Of a stretch of DNA of 27,623 bases, positions 1 to 5,330 are shown in pieces (the stretch's first letter is position 1; the number at the start of each line of letters is the position of its first letter). The DNA comes from a virus. Location: positions 1-27,623 of IMG/VR virus record IMGVR_UViG_3300037493_003491; one strand, given 5' to 3'. Below the pieces are notes generated by a model, which was not told the DNA's origin, ran no database searches, and worked only from the letters and a program-made list of their open reading frames with translations. A program made the position numbers and the translations under genes.

Positions 1-5
1 CCGCC

Positions 6-41
6 AAAGAAAAAACCAGAAACCCCTTTTAAGATTTCTGG
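6..41 (-). terminator. Rho-independent terminator of the leftmost minus-strand unit
   Basis: A perfect 7-bp inverted repeat (CCAGAAA at 16-22, TTTCTGG at 35-41) is followed, reading the minus strand, by TTTTTTCTTT (complement of 6-15). This is the layout of an intrinsic terminator. It lies about 50 bp past the HNH gene stop and would end the transcript that begins near 1440. Confidence 0.7.
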
Positions 42-90
42 TCGCAGCATGTGCTTTAGTTATTTGACCAAAAAATAATCATTAATAGCT

Positions 91-399
91 TCAATTTTTC
101 TTCTGATATTTTCCTCTTTGCTTGTTCAACATATCGGCAGTGTTGTCTTTTGGAGTGCCAAGAAATAAATGCTCTGGATTAACGCAAGAAGTGTTGTCGC
201 ATTTATGACAAACCAGAAGTCCTTTAGGACAGGATACAAACATAGCGTATGATACCCTATGTGCATAATGCCGCATAAATTTTCCGTATCCTTTTTTATT
301 CTTATATCTAGTCCAAATCCAACATCCAGAAGAATGAGGCTCAAAATGTGTCAGGAATACTTTCTTGCGGCTTAACAGTTTATAGGGTATCTCTTTCAT
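91..399 (-). CDS. HNH endonuclease (homing-type)
   Basis: The 102-aa protein has the layout of stand-alone phage HNH nucleases: CWIW at 26-29, GYG at 37-39, AHRVSY at 46-51, then the ββα-metal core [19 protein letters not shown] (64-82), with DN at 85-86 and R95 near the end. The cysteines of the core probably bind structural zinc and the His residues the catalytic metal, so it should nick or cut DNA. Such genes are usually selfish homing elements, although some HNH proteins help terminases. Its position at the end of a minus-strand unit, far from the terminase, favours the homing type. The start has AAGGAG about 8 nt upstream, and that site sits inside a hairpin (400-435). Family call is secure; target site and role are unknown. 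Confidence 0.9.
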   Translation of the reverse strand: MKEIPYKLLSRKKVFLTHFEPHSSGCWIWTRYKNKKGYGKFMRHYAHRVSYAMFVSCPKGLLVCHKCDNTSCVNPEHLFLGTPKDNTADMLNKQRGKYQKKN

Positions 400-435
400 A
401 ATACATTCTCCTTAGTGGTTTAAAGAGAATGTATT
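400..435 (-). promoter_or_regulatory. Hairpin sequestering the HNH ribosome binding site
   Basis: AATACATTCTC (400-410) and GAGAATGTATT (425-435) form a perfect 11-bp inverted repeat with a 14-nt loop. In the minus-strand mRNA the 3' arm ends directly at the HNH start codon and contains the GAG of the AAGGAG ribosome site, so the folded form should hide the ribosome site. On the plus strand the same hairpin is followed by T6 (434-439) and could terminate plus transcription, but no plus gene lies upstream in view. Confidence 0.6.
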
Positions 436-453
436 TTTTATTGTTAAAATTGT

Positions 454-1212
454 CTATTTATTATGTGCTCTGTTCCAAATACGCTCTCCAATATGTGGGG
501 CTATTCGTCCGTCCATCGTAGTTTCTGCGTAGCCAGATATGAAACCACACACATATGCGACCATGCCCATTCCAGATGTACCCATGGTACATGCTGTATT
601 AACAACCCAATAAGTTACTGTTCCACTTACGCCTGCGTGCTCCCAAAAGAAACCCCATATAAGGTGTCCAGAGAATGCGTCCAGGTAATCTTTTAGGTTA
701 TGATCTTCAGGATTTAAAATCGTAGGAATACCGTAGTTCAAAACGTGAATCGAATGGAGATGAAAATGTTTGCACAAGAATAGCCCAATAGAATTTTCGA
801 TAGTTTCATGGACTTCAACAAGCCATCTGGATAAAGGTTTTCCATCGCCGATTTCTTTAGTTCTAATACCACCGTCAAGGAATATTCCAACGTACGCCGT
901 TTTGTAGTCCTTTTCATACTCGGCTCTAATCTTGGTGGCCTCGCGCCCGTATCCGTAGTGTTCCATAACGTTTGCGGCTTGGTTAATAAGCGCTGCCATG
1001 GCTTGATCGGTGTACACTGCCGACATAAAATCCTCAGCCTCAAAGCTGGCGGCCACCCTCCTAGATATACCGACATCATCGGTTTGCGCCTCATGACGCT
1101 TTCGCAAGCTTTTAACAGACTCCTCATTAAGTCCAAAGTCTGCAAGGTCAGCCATTGGCGGGATCTCGGCAAATGCACCGGTAGACAATAAAAGCAAAAT
1201 AATTAATCGCAT
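454..1212 (-). CDS. Secreted or periplasmic protein of unknown function
   Basis: The 252-aa protein begins with a clear signal peptide: MR, then a LIILLLLSTG hydrophobic core and an AFA|E cleavage site near residue 15. The middle (about 65-140) looks soluble and helical. A histidine-rich patch follows (CKHFHLHSIH), and then hydrophobic stretches (HLIWGFFWEHAG and GMGMVAYVCGFISGYA) that could insert in or pack on a membrane. I do not recognise a family. The start overlaps the end of the upstream 67-aa membrane protein by 10 nt and has AAGGGG about 5 nt upstream, so the two are co-translated. Candidate roles include lysis accessory, superinfection exclusion or envelope modification, but nothing in the sequence decides. 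Export to the cell envelope is the only firm inference. Confidence 0.75.
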   Translation of the reverse strand: MRLIILLLLSTGAFAEIPPMADLADFGLNEESVKSLRKRHEAQTDDVGISRRVAASFEAEDFMSAVYTDQAMAALINQAANVMEHYGYGREATKIRAEYEKDYKTAYVGIFLDGGIRTKEIGDGKPLSRWLVEVHETIENSIGLFLCKHFHLHSIHVLNYGIPTILNPEDHNLKDYLDAFSGHLIWGFFWEHAGVSGTVTYWVVNTACTMGTSGMGMVAYVCGFISGYAETTMDGRIAPHIGERIWNRAHNK

Positions 1213-1406
1213 TTTGACCCCTTACTCATTTTCTCAATGAGTGCGTTTAGTTTGGTTACATCACCGGACGCCCTTGCGTTAGCAATTTCAGTGCTACATT
1301 GTTTGATTTGGTCGGTGTTGTTCGTTCTGTAAATGTCAGCAAGCAATTTAACAAGCTCAACGACTGCAGAGATAATTGTTGGAACAATAGTTAACCACGC
1401 CGGCAT
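1203..1406 (-). CDS. Small single-span membrane protein (possible holin-like)
   Basis: This 67-aa protein has one N-terminal hydrophobic helix (PAWLTIVPTIISAVVELVKLLA, broken here only by position: residues 2-23) followed by a charged, soluble tail with two cysteines. I chose the ATG at 1406 because AGGGGG lies about 5 nt upstream; the GTG six bases earlier would overlap that ribosome site. It is the first gene after an extended -10 promoter and overlaps the signal-peptide gene by 10 nt. Size and topology would fit a class III-type holin or a pinholin-like protein, but there is no sequence signature for that and the endolysin is elsewhere, so function is left open. Confidence 0.7.
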   Translation of the reverse strand: MPAWLTIVPTIISAVVELVKLLADIYRTNNTDQIKQCSTEIANARASGDVTKLNALIEKMSKGSKCD

Positions 1407-1443
1407 AACCACCCCCTATATATTTGTTTGTTTGAATAAATAT

Positions 1444-1452
1444 ATTATACCA
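1444..1452 (-). promoter_or_regulatory. Extended -10 promoter for the 67-aa/252-aa/HNH unit
   Basis: The minus strand reads TGGTATAAT here: a perfect TATAAT with the TG of an extended -10 element. The region 17 nt upstream is the U-tract of the preceding terminator and has no good -35, which extended -10 promoters tolerate. It lies about 38 nt upstream of the 67-aa gene and just after the terminator of the recombination operon, so it restarts transcription. Confidence 0.65.
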
Positions 1453-1462
1453 CAATTTAAAC

Positions 1463-1489
1463 AAAAAAAAACTCACTGATAAAAGTGAG
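1463..1489 (-). terminator. Rho-independent terminator of the recombination operon
   Basis: CTCACT (1472-1477) and AGTGAG (1484-1489) form a 6-bp stem with a 6-nt loop. On the minus strand the stem is followed by nine T (complement of 1463-1471). It lies 12 bp past the stop of the 79-aa gene and closes the operon that starts near 3820. Confidence 0.85.
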
Positions 1490-1501
1490 CTTTCTTGATG
1501 A

Positions 1502-1741
1502 TTAAACTTTGTATCGTTCAAGCCAATAGCTACTGCCCTCCGGCCTAATATCTCCGTCACGGTCAATCCAACCTGAGAGATACGCGGCGTTCCGACTTTT
1601 GATTTCGGCGTTAGGAAAGTATTTATACAAACACTGAACGAGCGAATGATTTTTGTTGCGACCAACGACGTACATCTCCAAGTCTTGAAATGTTCTAATC
1701 GTTTTAATTTGGCCATTTTCTTTTAAATAATAGTTTAAAAT
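1502..1741 (-). CDS. 79-aa conserved-looking phage protein with probable ATT start
   Basis: This frame has no ATG, GTG or TTG before residue 21, but it reads as a well-formed protein: LNYYLKENGQIKTIRTF, then DLEMYVVGRNKNHSLVQ, LYKYFPNAEIKSRNAAYLSGWI, ending in SSYWLERYKV. The terminator follows 12 bp after its stop. An ATT at 1741-1739 overlaps the last codons of ssb and has GGAG exactly 7 nt upstream, ideal spacing. A competing frame with an ATG at 1716 runs through the terminator and the next promoter and has unnatural composition, so I reject it. Alternatives are a TTG start at 1681 (no ribosome site) or an ATG at 1675. Function is unknown; co-transcription with ssb suggests DNA metabolism. 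The frame is convincing, the exact start less so. Confidence 0.65.
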   Translation of the reverse strand: MLNYYLKENGQIKTIRTFQDLEMYVVGRNKNHSLVQCLYKYFPNAEIKSRNAAYLSGWIDRDGDIRPEGSSYWLERYKV

Positions 1742-2118
1742 GGGATATCTCCGTCAAATATTGGAGGAGAATATTGCGAATCATCTGCTTTTATGCCAGC
1801 GGTTTTTATGATTTGCACTTCGTTACAAAGCAGACTGACGTCTACCATTGCCTCATTTGTTTTTTTACCAATGTAGCAGCCAACGTCAATTTTTCCGCTA
1901 ACATATACACTAGAACCTTTTGACACGCGTTCAAGCATGCGCTCGCCAAGCTTTCCAAAACACAGGCATTTGATCCACATTGTTTTCGGATGACTGGATG
2001 AGCCAGTTGAAACGCCGATACTAAATTCGGTCCATTGTTTACTGCCGTCCTTCGATGATTTTTGTTCCGCATCGCGCCCGACATTGCCAAAAAAATTACA
2101 TTGATTTAAAAAAGCCAT
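1735..2118 (-). CDS. ssb: Single-stranded DNA-binding protein
   Basis: The 127-aa protein has an SSB OB-fold layout: LNQCNFFGNVGRDAE at the N-terminus, WTEFSIGVS, then MWIKCLCFGKLGERM and SSVYVSGKIDV. It ends in the acidic tail FDGDIPF, which matches the bacterial SSB tail (DDDIPF) that recruits partner proteins. It coats ssDNA during replication and ERF-mediated annealing. The ATG at 2118 is chosen because GGAG lies 7 nt upstream and the protein begins correctly at MAFLNQ; a longer in-frame form would add 12 residues with no homology value. It follows the 37-aa membrane ORF by one base and its last 7 bases overlap the 79-aa gene. Confidence 0.93.
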   Translation of the reverse strand: MAFLNQCNFFGNVGRDAEQKSSKDGSKQWTEFSIGVSTGSSSHPKTMWIKCLCFGKLGERMLERVSKGSSVYVSGKIDVGCYIGKKTNEAMVDVSLLCNEVQIIKTAGIKADDSQYSPPIFDGDIPF

Positions 2119-2119
2119 T

Positions 2120-2233
2120 TTAATCTCCAATATTAGTGATGTGATAGGCCACAATGATTGCAGTCCCGATTGTAATTACAAAACTTATGGTTGTTAAAAC
2201 CATAAATATATCGCCCATTAAATCGTTTTTCAT
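2120..2233 (-). CDS. 37-aa single-span membrane microprotein
   Basis: A short frame encodes MKNDLMGDIF, then a continuous hydrophobic helix of about 20 residues (MVLTTISFVITIGTAIIVAY) and HITNIGD. Its ATG overlaps the stop of the 62-aa gene in an ATGA junction, and it stops one base before the ssb start, so it fills the gap exactly. GGAG for ssb lies in its last codons. The tight coupling and the clean membrane helix argue that it is real. No function is assigned. Confidence 0.6.
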   Translation of the reverse strand: MKNDLMGDIFMVLTTISFVITIGTAIIVAYHITNIGD

Positions 2234-2418
2234 TCTTTCCAGCTCCTCAACAATTCGCGTGCGTGTTCTAATATTCTAATCACGTTATCGGGATTGTCTC
2301 CGTGTTTCAAACATGACCTCAAATAATTATCAGCGTCGGTTATTGCCTGAAAATATTTGACCCCGTTCAACGCTTCTATTGCCTCTTCTTCATGCTCGAA
2401 TTCAATTGTTATTTTCAT
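2230..2418 (-). CDS. Small conserved phage protein, unknown function
   Basis: The 62-aa acidic, helical protein starts MKITIEFEHEEEAIEALNG and ends in ILEHARELLRSWKE. The N-terminal β-strand plus EEA helix pattern is common in small proteins found beside phage recombination genes, but I know no function. It overlaps both neighbours by 4 nt (ATGA): the ERF stop upstream and the 37-aa ORF downstream. It is therefore translated as part of the recombination operon. Confidence 0.75.
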   Translation of the reverse strand: MKITIEFEHEEEAIEALNGVKYFQAITDADNYLRSCLKHGDNPDNVIRILEHARELLRSWKE

Positions 2419-3074
2419 TTGTTAACTACTCCAAACGCGGCGTTAATGTTTGTTTGTGTAAATTCTTTCCCGACCAATTGTTCACACATTGCGTCTAGCA
2501 TATTGACTCGGTCTTTCACTTTCAGAAAGCCGCTCAGCTGCAAGATTTGCGTCGCGTTGCCTCTAACGAACGCATTATTAACGGTAGGTTTTTCGTTATT
2601 TTCAGCGGCTTTTTGAACCACAAGAGGCCGAGTAACCGGCGAAGAAACGATTTTTGAGGCGGTAGTTGCAACATAGCTTGTTCCTTTATTGCTGGCTTGA
2701 TTGCCGTCGTCCTCGTCCGGCGCAACACCGACTACGGACTGCAATGAATACCGTCGCAGGTAGGTCGCGCATGAACCAAACGCTTGTGGAGTGTTCTGTT
2801 GAGGCGTCATTGAGAACCCAGAGCGTATCCACTGCCCGCTGACGTGTAGCAACATAGTATCACAGCTGACACGCCCATCGTCGTTCCCAAGCGACTGGAT
2901 AACGCTCAGACCGTTATCTGTGAGAGGCTTGCGGCAAGCGTCCCAGACAGAGGCAAGGTCTGCATACTTGCTCTTGAAGTGAGGATTTACGCTATCTTTT
3001 TTTGCGTTCTCAATTGCGCCTTGAGCTTTGGCCAGTGCTGGCGCGAGCTTGTCGAGATTTTCTGTGTGAATCAT
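2415..3074 (-). CDS. erf: ERF-superfamily single-strand annealing protein
   Basis: The 219-aa protein carries the ERF core: NPHFKSKYADLASVWDACRKPL (31-52), then GLSVIQS, TMLLHVSGQWIRS, and the hallmark PQAFGSCATYLRRYSLQSVVGV with an acidic PDEDDGN end (about 96-125). ERF proteins bind ssDNA and anneal complementary strands in phage recombination and circularisation. The C-terminal third is more variable, as usual. AAGGAG lies 6 nt upstream of the ATG. It sits between a Gp157-like gene and ssb, with 4-nt overlaps, a combination often seen in siphophages. No exonuclease partner is visible in this window. Confidence 0.92.
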   Translation of the reverse strand: MIHTENLDKLAPALAKAQGAIENAKKDSVNPHFKSKYADLASVWDACRKPLTDNGLSVIQSLGNDDGRVSCDTMLLHVSGQWIRSGFSMTPQQNTPQAFGSCATYLRRYSLQSVVGVAPDEDDGNQASNKGTSYVATTASKIVSSPVTRPLVVQKAAENNEKPTVNNAFVRGNATQILQLSGFLKVKDRVNMLDAMCEQLVGKEFTQTNINAAFGVVNK

Positions 3075-3616
3075 GGCGACTCCTTAAATTTAATTTGCAA
3101 AGATTCTTTACGTTCATTGTGAGCAAACGTCAGCTCAATGCCGGCTTTTAAGTCCTCACGAACAACGTCTGTTTTCAAGACCCAGATCGTTTTTTGTTCA
3201 AGATATCGCTCAGGGACGACGCCGAGATATTCAACAGGAATGCAATTAGCGGAACTAAAAGCCTTTCTAATTTGGCAAACAAGGCTCGGAGCATTTATTT
3301 TTAAATGCATTTGTTTTTCTCGACCCCTGTAGCTGACGTGCGGTGTCGATTTTATCAAAAACAAACAATAGTTTTTGAGGCTCTCAACGCGTCGCTCCCA
3401 TTTTTGCGCTTGATGTTTGTACTCCTGGGCGCGAGCATCGAACTCTGCAGCGCGCATTTTGCATGAGTCCATGTACCCGATCAGGCTGTCAACCTTTACA
3501 TCAATTTCTTTCAGCGCCTCAAAATGTTGATGACAAGCCTCTTGTGTAATGTCCGGCATGTCATCGATTTCAGTTTCAAGCACGTTCAAGCCTTTCAACA
3601 AATCAAATAGACTCAT
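3071..3616 (-). CDS. Siphovirus Gp157-like protein
   Basis: The 181-aa protein begins MSLFDL and has a long helical, probably coiled-coil part (about 15-85) rich in Glu, Lys and Gln, followed by a compact C-terminal half with PVEYLGVVPERYLEQKTIWVLKTDVVREDLKAG. The V-P-x-Y/E followed by K-x-x-V-x-x-x-L-K-x-G pattern is typical of the Siphovirus Gp157 family. That family was named for a Streptococcus phage resistance-related protein and its biochemical role is not firmly known; it regularly sits beside ERF or RecT genes, as here. Start and stop both form ATGA overlaps with neighbours. Confidence 0.85.
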   Translation of the reverse strand: MSLFDLLKGLNVLETEIDDMPDITQEACHQHFEALKEIDVKVDSLIGYMDSCKMRAAEFDARAQEYKHQAQKWERRVESLKNYCLFLIKSTPHVSYRGREKQMHLKINAPSLVCQIRKAFSSANCIPVEYLGVVPERYLEQKTIWVLKTDVVREDLKAGIELTFAHNERKESLQIKFKESP

Positions 3617-3777
3617 GAAACCACCAGTCCTCTCTTTGCAAAAAACTCTTTAAGCGCTTGTCGAACGACGCTTGTTAGCGTGTATCCGTTTTTTTCGGCC
3701 CAATCGATAATGACTTTTTTCTGAGCTTTTGGAACGATTGTGACTAACCTGTGATATTCTGTTATGTGAGCACTCAT
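3613..3777 (-). CDS. Small ribbon-helix-helix-like protein
   Basis: The 54-aa protein reads RLVTIVPKAQKKVIIDWAEKNGYTLTSVVRQALKEFFAKRG: a β-strand, a first helix, a GYTLTSV turn and a second helix. This is the pattern of Arc/MetJ (RHH) DNA-binding proteins. The ATG at 3777 is preferred because AAAGG lies 6-8 nt upstream; a longer frame to 3855 would run into the endolysin gene. It is the first gene of the minus operon, next to divergent promoters, so autoregulation of the 3778-3829 intergenic region is a reasonable inference. It overlaps the Gp157 gene by 4 nt. Confidence 0.65.
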   Translation of the reverse strand: MSAHITEYHRLVTIVPKAQKKVIIDWAEKNGYTLTSVVRQALKEFFAKRGLVVS

Positions 3778-3826
3778 TGATAACCTTTCTGAAACATTGT
3801 TAATAAACGCACAATTATGGGGTGTA

Positions 3827-3855
3827 TTTATGTCACAAAGAGTCGAATTAGCCAA
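3827..3855 (-). promoter_or_regulatory. Candidate promoter of the recombination operon
   Basis: On the minus strand TTGGCT (3855-3850) is separated by 17 nt from CATAAA (3832-3827), which is preceded by TGA, giving a weak extended -10. It overlaps the start codon of the divergent endolysin gene, so the two transcription units share this control region. The match is only 4/6 in each box. Confidence 0.35.
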
Positions 3856-4279
3856 CAGAAATATTGCAGATTTGGCACCTTTTTTTGCACAAAGATTGAC
3901 CTTGGCCTTGGAGGATTGCGTTGCCGACGGCTATTTCATTAGAATGTTCGAGGGATATCGCACCAGAGCGCGACAGGATTGGTTATATGCGCAAGGGCGA
4001 ACGCGCACTGGCAAAACAGTGACCAACGCTAGAGCCGGTCAAAGCTGGCATCAAATGTGCGTTGCCAGCGATGTGGTCGGGTATATAGACGGGCACTGGG
4101 ATTGGAGTATCAACTACGATAAAGTAGATGTGATCTTTCATGACCACGGCTTTGAAAGCTTAAAATTCGAAAGGCCTCACTATCAAATTAGAGGCGGACT
4201 CACTATTGCAAGGGCCAATGATATTGTTTTAAAGCAAGGGCTATTGGGCCTATGGTCAATAATTGAACATTCGCTTTGA
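3830..4279 (+). CDS. M15-type peptidoglycan peptidase (endolysin)
   Basis: The 149-aa protein has the layout of phage L-alanyl-D-glutamate peptidases and VanY-like M15 enzymes: FEGYRTRARQDWLYAQGRT (40-58), the zinc-ligand motif SWHQMCVASDVV with H74 and D81, a WDWS stretch, and ERPHYQI with H117 as third ligand. It would cut the stem peptide of peptidoglycan at lysis. Length fits the family (T5 endolysin is about 137 aa). The ATG at 3830 is chosen because GGGGTG lies 6-8 nt upstream; a TTG further left would overlap the control region. It is the first plus-strand gene, upstream of replication genes rather than among the late genes. There is no signal peptide, so a separate holin is expected. 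Confidence 0.88.
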   Translation: MSQRVELANRNIADLAPFFAQRLTLALEDCVADGYFIRMFEGYRTRARQDWLYAQGRTRTGKTVTNARAGQSWHQMCVASDVVGYIDGHWDWSINYDKVDVIFHDHGFESLKFERPHYQIRGGLTIARANDIVLKQGLLGLWSIIEHSL

Positions 4280-4319
4280 AGTTGGCAATTTATGCGTTTT
4301 GTGCTTATGATGAGACTTC

Positions 4320-4360
4320 AAAAAAGAAAGCGGATCGGAGCCTAATCCTCTCCAATCCGC
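4320..4360 (-). terminator. Rho-independent terminator on the antisense strand
   Basis: GCGGAT-C-GGAG (4330-4340) pairs with CTCC-A-ATCCGC (4350-4360). In minus-strand RNA the central position is a G-U wobble, giving an 11-bp GC-rich stem with a 9-nt loop, and the next bases are TTTCTTTTTT. On the plus strand there is a C-A mismatch and no T-tract. It therefore acts on minus transcripts, although no minus gene lies immediately to its right. Confidence 0.75.
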
Positions 4361-4393
4361 AACACTATGAGAGATTTCGAAGCACTCATAGCT
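4322..4393 (-). ncRNA. Candidate small antisense RNA (oop-like)
   Basis: A predicted minus-strand transcript of about 70-75 nt starts just after the -10 box at 4400-4405 and ends at the terminator 4320-4360. It would fold as two hairpins: CTATGAG/CTCATAG (4365-4371 with 4385-4391, 13-nt loop holding TTCGAA) and the terminator stem. Position, size and orientation recall lambda oop RNA, which lies beside the replication genes on the opposite strand. A 22-codon plus-strand frame (4367-4435, MRDFEALIAE...) overlaps it and is an alternative explanation for conservation, but it lacks a ribosome site. Confidence 0.45.
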
Positions 4394-4399
4394 GAAACA

Positions 4400-4405
4400 A
4401 TTATA
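4400..4405 (-). promoter_or_regulatory. Perfect -10 box for the candidate antisense RNA
   Basis: The minus strand reads TATAAT. A TTGTAT lies 20 nt upstream, longer than ideal, so the -35 is uncertain. The sequence GCTGAA (4391-4396) is inverted as TTCAGC (4419-4424) around the box and could be an operator. Confidence 0.4.
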
Positions 4406-4447
4406 CAACATCGTCAGCTTCAGCGATACAACTAAAAGGGTTTTGCT

Positions 4448-5314
4448 ATGGCTCGTTTTGACGGTGGGTGGATTAAACTTCACAGAAAATTATTAAACGA
4501 AGAATGGTCGGAGTTGCTGGACATTCTTGCTAAAGGGTTGTTCCTTGAGCTGTTACTGATGGCAAATTATAAGGCATCGCGCTATTTAGAAGCGGGTGTT
4601 GTTCAAATATTGAACAGAGGTCAGGTGTTAACTAGCATAGTCGAGTTAAGTGCAAAAGCGAAAATGGAACGACCTGCCGTGAAAAAACGTTTAGACATTT
4701 TGGTTAAAACTGGAACAATTACCTACAAATCAAACAACCATGGAACGATCATAACTATCGTTAATTATTGCAAATATCAGAGTGACGATACAGCACACGA
4801 TACAGCACACGATACAGCACACGATACAGCACACGATACAGCACACGATACAGCACACGATACAGCACACGATACACATAGTGAAGAAGTAAAGAATCTA
4901 AAGAAGGTAAAGAAAGAAAAGAAGGTAATAACTATACCCTCGCTTGCGCTCGCGAGTGAGTGGTTAAATTTAGGTCAGTCATGGCTTGATTTCGCTTTGG
5001 GTGAAATGCCTTGGCAATCGAAGCAATCAAATTGGAATGCCGATTCTTTTGGCAGGGAGCTTGAACGCATCGGCAAGGTAATGGGCATTCAACCCAGTGG
5101 CCTATCGGAGATTTTGCAAAAGGTACGCACTGATGATTTTTGGCGCAGCAACGCGGCATCACCGTTTGGCCTTTTGAAAAGAAGTCATAAAAGCGGACTC
5201 AGAAAAATTGATAACATCATCGTTCGAATGAAAACCAAAAGCGACAGGGAGGCCCAAGGGCTTGCTGATCTTGTTAACAGCGGATATACGGGCGAGAATT
5301 TTATACCATTTTGA
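4448..5314 (+). CDS. Replication initiator (O-like, winged-helix)
   Basis: The 288-aa protein starts FDGGWIKLHRKLLNEEW, as in phage replisome-organiser/initiator proteins with an N-terminal winged-helix domain (about 1-110; AKMERPAVKKRLDILVKTGTI looks like the recognition part). Residues 114-141 are seven DTAH repeats encoded by 12-bp iterons, then a Lys/Glu-rich linker (about 145-160) and a C-terminal helical domain ending SGYTGENFIPF that may contact the helicase or its loader. By analogy with lambda O, the protein would bind the iterons inside its own gene to open the origin. AAGGG lies 8 nt upstream. It is followed by the probable helicase loader with a 16-bp gap. Confidence 0.8.
   Translation: MARFDGGWIKLHRKLLNEEWSELLDILAKGLFLELLLMANYKASRYLEAGVVQILNRGQVLTSIVELSAKAKMERPAVKKRLDILVKTGTITYKSNNHGTIITIVNYCKYQSDDTAHDTAHDTAHDTAHDTAHDTAHDTAHDTHSEEVKNLKKVKKEKKVITIPSLALASEWLNLGQSWLDFALGEMPWQSKQSNWNADSFGRELERIGKVMGIQPSGLSEILQKVRTDDFWRSNAASPFGLLKRSHKSGLRKIDNIIVRMKTKSDREAQGLADLVNSGYTGENFIPF
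4787..4876 (+). repeat. Seven 12-bp tandem iterons, probable replication origin
   Basis: GATACAGCACAC is repeated seven times without change from 4787 to 4870, followed by a half copy to 4876. The unit length is a multiple of three and keeps the initiator frame open (DTAH per repeat). Immediately downstream (about 4880-4930) is an A/G-rich, strand-asymmetric tract. Iterons within the initiator gene followed by an easily melted tract is the architecture of lambda-type origins. Confidence 0.8.
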
Positions 5315-5330
5315 ACATTGGAGTTCTTTG

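Noticed and set aside
1357-1716. 119-codon minus frame starting at ATG 1716
   Set aside because: It runs through the terminator at 1463-1489 and the promoter at 1444-1452, overlaps the 67-aa gene and has odd composition. The alternative frame 1502-1741 reads as a real protein.
1735-1745. -1 frameshift linking ssb to the 79-aa frame
   Set aside because: The shift would need a slippery heptamer, which is absent, and ssb ends properly with the DIPF tail; independent initiation is more likely.
4367-4435. 22-codon plus frame MRDFEALIAE...
   Set aside because: It is protein-like but has no ribosome site and overlaps the hairpin of the candidate small RNA; kept only as an alternative.
4256-4483. 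75-codon minus frame across the endolysin/initiator gap
   Set aside because: It crosses the stem-loop terminator and both neighbours' ends, and shows no protein-like pattern; the small RNA explains this stretch better.
4787-4876. Tandem repeats as a CRISPR array
   Set aside because: The repeats are 12 bp with no spacers and are in frame within a gene; they fit origin iterons.
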